Assembly: GCA_007133995.1 (NCBI GenBank)
Contig: SLLP01000057.1
Span: 1 to 6,466, forward strand
Direction of reading: 5' to 3'
Source of the DNA: Balneolales bacterium
Lineage (GTDB): Bacteria; Bacteroidota; Rhodothermia; Balneolales; Natronogracilivirgulaceae
Length of the DNA: 6,466 bases
Positions 3,742 to 6,466 of the stretch are shown here, piece after piece. The translations under genes and the position numbers were made by a program. The notes beneath the pieces are model-generated. The model was not told the origin of the DNA and ran no database searches. It saw nothing but the letters and a program-made list of their open reading frames with translations. Numbering within the stretch: the stretch's first letter is position 1; every line of letters begins with the position of its first letter.

Positions 3742-6466
3742 ATGGTTATGCAAGAAATGAAAGGATTCCAGGTGGAGTCCGGTAAGGAAGGGGGCTCCCG
3801 TCCGCTTAGCGATAATGTGAACATGTTGGGAACATTGCTCGGCAAGGCAGTGCGCTCGATCGCCGGTGATGATATGTTTGAACTGGTGGAGGCGATGCGG
3901 CTTCGCTGCAGGAAAGCGTACGAGGAAGGGAGCGATGGGGAGGCGTTGCGCAATGAAGTGCAGGAGGCCATGAAAAACCTGAGCCCGAATCAGATGGACT
4001 GGCTGTTGCGGGCATTTACCTCTTTTTTTCATCTCGTTAACAGAGCGGAGCAGATTGAGATCACACGCATCAACCGGGAGCGGGAGTTGCAGGCAGACAA
4101 GGATAATCCGCGTGATGAGTCCGTCATGCATGCCGTTCACTTTTTGAAGTCTCAGGGTATGAGTTATGACAAGTTCACCGATATACTGGTAGAGCTTGAA
4201 ATCGAACCTACACTCACAGCGCATCCCACCGAAGCCCGGCGGCGCACCATCCTCCACATCCAGCGAAGCATATCTGAGCTTGTGTTCAGGTTGAATAGCG
4301 AGTCACTCATTCAGTCGGAAAGAGATCAGCTGATGTCTGAGCTGTTTTCTCTGATCTGTATCCTGATTTCAAGTGATGATGTGCGTCCGTCGAGCCTCAG
4401 TGTACTGGATGAGGTAAAAAACGGACTTTTCTTTCTGACCCACTCGATCTGGGACACCGTTCCGAAAATCATGACGGATCTGGAGGATGCCATCGAACTT
4501 TACTACGGACGGCGCCCGGAGTTGCCACCGCTGCTGAGATATCGCAGTTGGATTGGTGGTGACCGCGACGGCAATCCGAAAGTGACATCAGGTATGACGC
4601 GCGAGACGCTTCAGTTGCACTATCGCTCTGCCTTTCTTAATTACGAGCAGATTTTGGAAAAGCTGAGGCATGAACTGTGCACATCTTCCCGTCATATACG
4701 GGTGCCCAGGCCGCTTGCCGACTCCATCCACAGAGATAATCATAAACTCAACATGGGTCTCAGTTTGGTGGATCACTGGCATGAACCATACCGTCTGAAG
4801 ATACGCCTTATCCTCGAAAAGCTGCGGCGGCAAAAAGAATCCATGCTGGATCCGTCCGGCATCGGGCCGGGACCGTATCCGGTATCTGATTTTCTCAAGG
4901 ACCTTGCGCTCTTGACCAAATCGCTGGAGCAAAACGGCTTTCACCAATTGGCAAGTCGTGGTTTGATCAGGAAACTCAGGTACCAGGTGAAGGCATTTGG
5001 ATATCATCTGGCATCTCTTGATATACGACAGCACAGCGACGTCATTGGAAGCTGTGTGTCGGAAATGCTGGAGTGTGCCGGGGTCGCTTCCGGGTATCAT
5101 GAGAAGATGGAAGAAGAGAAGAGCAGAATACTGATTGAAGAGCTCGAAAGTTCCAGACCGCTTGTACCGCGACATGCACGTTTGAGCAAGGGCTCAGCTG
5201 AGCTGCTTGATACATTCAATGTAGTCAGCAAGGCCGTTGGCCGCAATCCACAGTCCATCGGAAGCGTAATCGTAAGTATGACCCACGATGTAAGCGACAT
5301 GCTTGAAGTGCTTCTCATTGCCAGAGAAACCGGACTTTGGTATTACAAAAATAACGAGGTGATCAGCAAGCTTGATGTGGTTCCTCTGTTCGAGACGGTG
5401 GAAGACCTCGCAAACAGCCGAACGATTATGAAGCGTCTGTTCGGAAACGATGTTTATCGTAAACATCTGGCAGGAAGGAGCGATTTTCAAGAGATCATGC
5501 TCGGTTATTCCGACAGCAACAAGGATGGCGGATACTGGATGGCCAATTGGGCGCTGCACAAAGCTCAGGAATCATTGGCGCTGGTTTGCAATGAGCACGG
5601 TATCACTTGCCGGTTATTCCATGGCCGGGGAGGTACGGTCGGACGTGGTGGCGGGCGCTCCAACCAGGCAGTGCTCGGATTGCCGAAATTGTGCCATAAC
5701 GGCAAGATTCGTTTCACCGAACAGGGTGAAGTTATTTCGTTCCGTTATGCGTTGCCTTCGATTGCAAGGCGGCACCTCGAACAGATGGTCAATGCCATGA
5801 TTCGAACTGCGGGTGATACCGGTCGGGGAAAAAATCATTATTTCGTTAGTGAGAGCAAGTGTTTTACCATGATGGAAGAAATATCGGACAACTCCATGAA
5901 GGTGTATCAGTCCTTCACCAGGGAGACCAGGACATGGCGCTGGTATACTGCTATCACTCCGATCGAATTTATCAGTGCGCTGCCCATCGCCTCGCGACCG
6001 GTCTCACGAAAATCCGGGAAGGAGGTTGATTTTGAAAGCTTGCGTGCCATACCCTGGGTGTTTGCATGGACCCAGACGCGATACAATCTGCCCGGATGGT
6101 TTGGCACCGGTTCAGCTCTGGATTCCTATATGAATGAGCATCCTGATGATCTTGAAATGATGCGGGAGCTTTATCATGAATCACGGTTTTTTCGGTCAGT
6201 AATTGACAATGCACGCCGCGAGCTGGCCCGGGCACATCTGGAAATTGCGGAGCGCTATTCCAGACAGGTCAATAAAGGGCTGCATCACGCGATTGTCGAA
6301 GAGTTTAAAAAAACCAGTCGACGATTGCTTGATATTTCCGGTGAGGATGAACTGTTGTCCAATAACAAGGTAATCCAACGGTCCATTCTGCTTCGCAATC
6401 CCTACACCGATGTGTTGAATCTGCTTCAAATCGAATTGATGCAGCGCAACCGGGATCCGGAACTGA
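3742..6466 (+). CDS. ppc: Phosphoenolpyruvate carboxylase (C-terminus outside window)
   Basis: PEPC makes oxaloacetate and phosphate from PEP and bicarbonate, an anaplerotic reaction in the cytoplasm, normally as a homotetramer. The 908 codons visible lack only about the last 20-30. Numbered from ATG 3742: LSDNVNMLG at 22-30 matches the family N-terminus; catalytic-His segment TAHPTEARR with H161 (E. coli His138); GGDRDGNP at 272-279; LDIRQHS with R429 (E. coli Arg396); GYSDSNKDGG with K594 (E. coli Lys546); FHGRGGTVGRGGG at 626-638, with R629 and R635 matching Arg581 and Arg587; RAIPWVFAW with R768 (Arg713); and ILLRNPYTD with R885 (Arg832). E. coli Lys773, an aspartate-inhibitor ligand, aligns with R830. 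There is no plant-type N-terminal phosphorylation motif. The start is uncertain: ATG at 3742, 3748 and 3757 are all in frame after a TGA at 3727. A GTG at 3772 has AAAGGA six bases upstream and would still keep the whole domain. No frameshift is seen. It is transcribed divergently from tdk. Confidence 0.97.
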   Translation, partial: MVMQEMKGFQVESGKEGGSRPLSDNVNMLGTLLGKAVRSIAGDDMFELVEAMRLRCRKAYEEGSDGEALRNEVQEAMKNLSPNQMDWLLRAFTSFFHLVNRAEQIEITRINRERELQADKDNPRDESVMHAVHFLKSQGMSYDKFTDILVELEIEPTLTAHPTEARRRTILHIQRSISELVFRLNSESLIQSERDQLMSELFSLICILISSDDVRPSSLSVLDEVKNGLFFLTHSIWDTVPKIMTDLEDAIELYYGRRPELPPLLRYRSWIGGDRDGNPKVTSGMTRETLQLHYRSAFLNYEQILEKLRHELCTSSRHIRVPRPLADSIHRDNHKLNMGLSLVDHWHEPYRLKIRLILEKLRRQKESMLDPSGIGPGPYPVSDFLKDLALLTKSLEQNGFHQLASRGLIRKLRYQVKAFGYHLASLDIRQHSDVIGSCVSEMLECAGVASGYHEKMEEEKSRILIEELESSRPLVPRHARLSKGSAELLDTFNVVSKAVGRNPQSIGSVIVSMTHDVSDMLEVLLIARETGLWYYKNNEVISKLDVVPLFETVEDLANSRTIMKRLFGNDVYRKHLAGRSDFQEIMLGYSDSNKDGGYWMANWALHKAQESLALVCNEHGITCRLFHGRGGTVGRGGGRSNQAVLGLPKLCHNGKIRFTEQGEVISFRYALPSIARRHLEQMVNAMIRTAGDTGRGKNHYFVSESKCFTMMEEISDNSMKVYQSFTRETRTWRWYTAITPIEFISALPIASRPVSRKSGKEVDFESLRAIPWVFAWTQTRYNLPGWFGTGSALDSYMNEHPDDLEMMRELYHESRFFRSVIDNARRELARAHLEIAERYSRQVNKGLHHAIVEEFKKTSRRLLDISGEDELLSNNKVIQRSILLRNPYTDVLNLLQIELMQRNRDPEL

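Noticed and set aside
3682..5838. Several minus-strand open frames of 70-195 codons opposite ppc (for example 3682-4257, 4588-5175, 5194-5559)
   Set aside because: The plus-strand PEPC frame is continuous with all catalytic motifs, and the antisense translations show no family features.

Overview
The window carries four protein-coding genes with ordinary metabolic and envelope functions. I see no mobile element, CRISPR array, tRNA or rRNA, and no sign of a new defence or accessory system. Three genes lie on the minus strand, transcribed in the order thymidine kinase (tdk), CNT-family nucleoside transporter, parvulin-type peptidyl-prolyl isomerase lipoprotein. One lies divergently on the plus strand, phosphoenolpyruvate carboxylase (ppc). 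Both outer genes run off the window: the isomerase lacks its C-terminus and ppc lacks roughly its last 20-30 codons.

The genes suggest a bacterium of the Bacteroidota / Balneolota / Rhodothermota assemblage with moderate GC. The thymidine kinase core (WIEVICGGMFSGKTEELIRR), the PEPC variant with a YSDSNKDGG active-site segment, and the Shine-Dalgarno-poor, AT-rich leaders all fit. This assignment is inferred from protein flavour, not from a marker gene.

Layout: 1-1160 (minus) isomerase lipoprotein; 1161-1310 intergenic, with a terminator for the transporter and an inverted repeat with a weak promoter candidate for the isomerase; 1311-2654 (minus) nucleoside transporter; 2655-2721 short gap with no visible terminator; 2722-3435 (minus) tdk; 3436-3741 divergent intergenic region; 3742 to the right edge (plus) ppc.

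The tdk-transporter pair forms a plausible two-gene nucleoside-salvage operon: the transporter brings nucleosides in with cations and TK traps thymidine or deoxyuridine as the monophosphate. ppc makes oxaloacetate from PEP and bicarbonate to refill the TCA cycle. The isomerase probably helps fold exported or outer-membrane proteins. The last two have no obvious functional link to the salvage pair.

The most interesting details are at residue level. The thymidine kinase has lost one cysteine from each half of its zinc site and carries a tail of about 50 residues. The transporter deviates from the CNT signature motif (NEF becomes TEF). PEPC has Arg where E. coli has the aspartate-inhibition residue Lys773.
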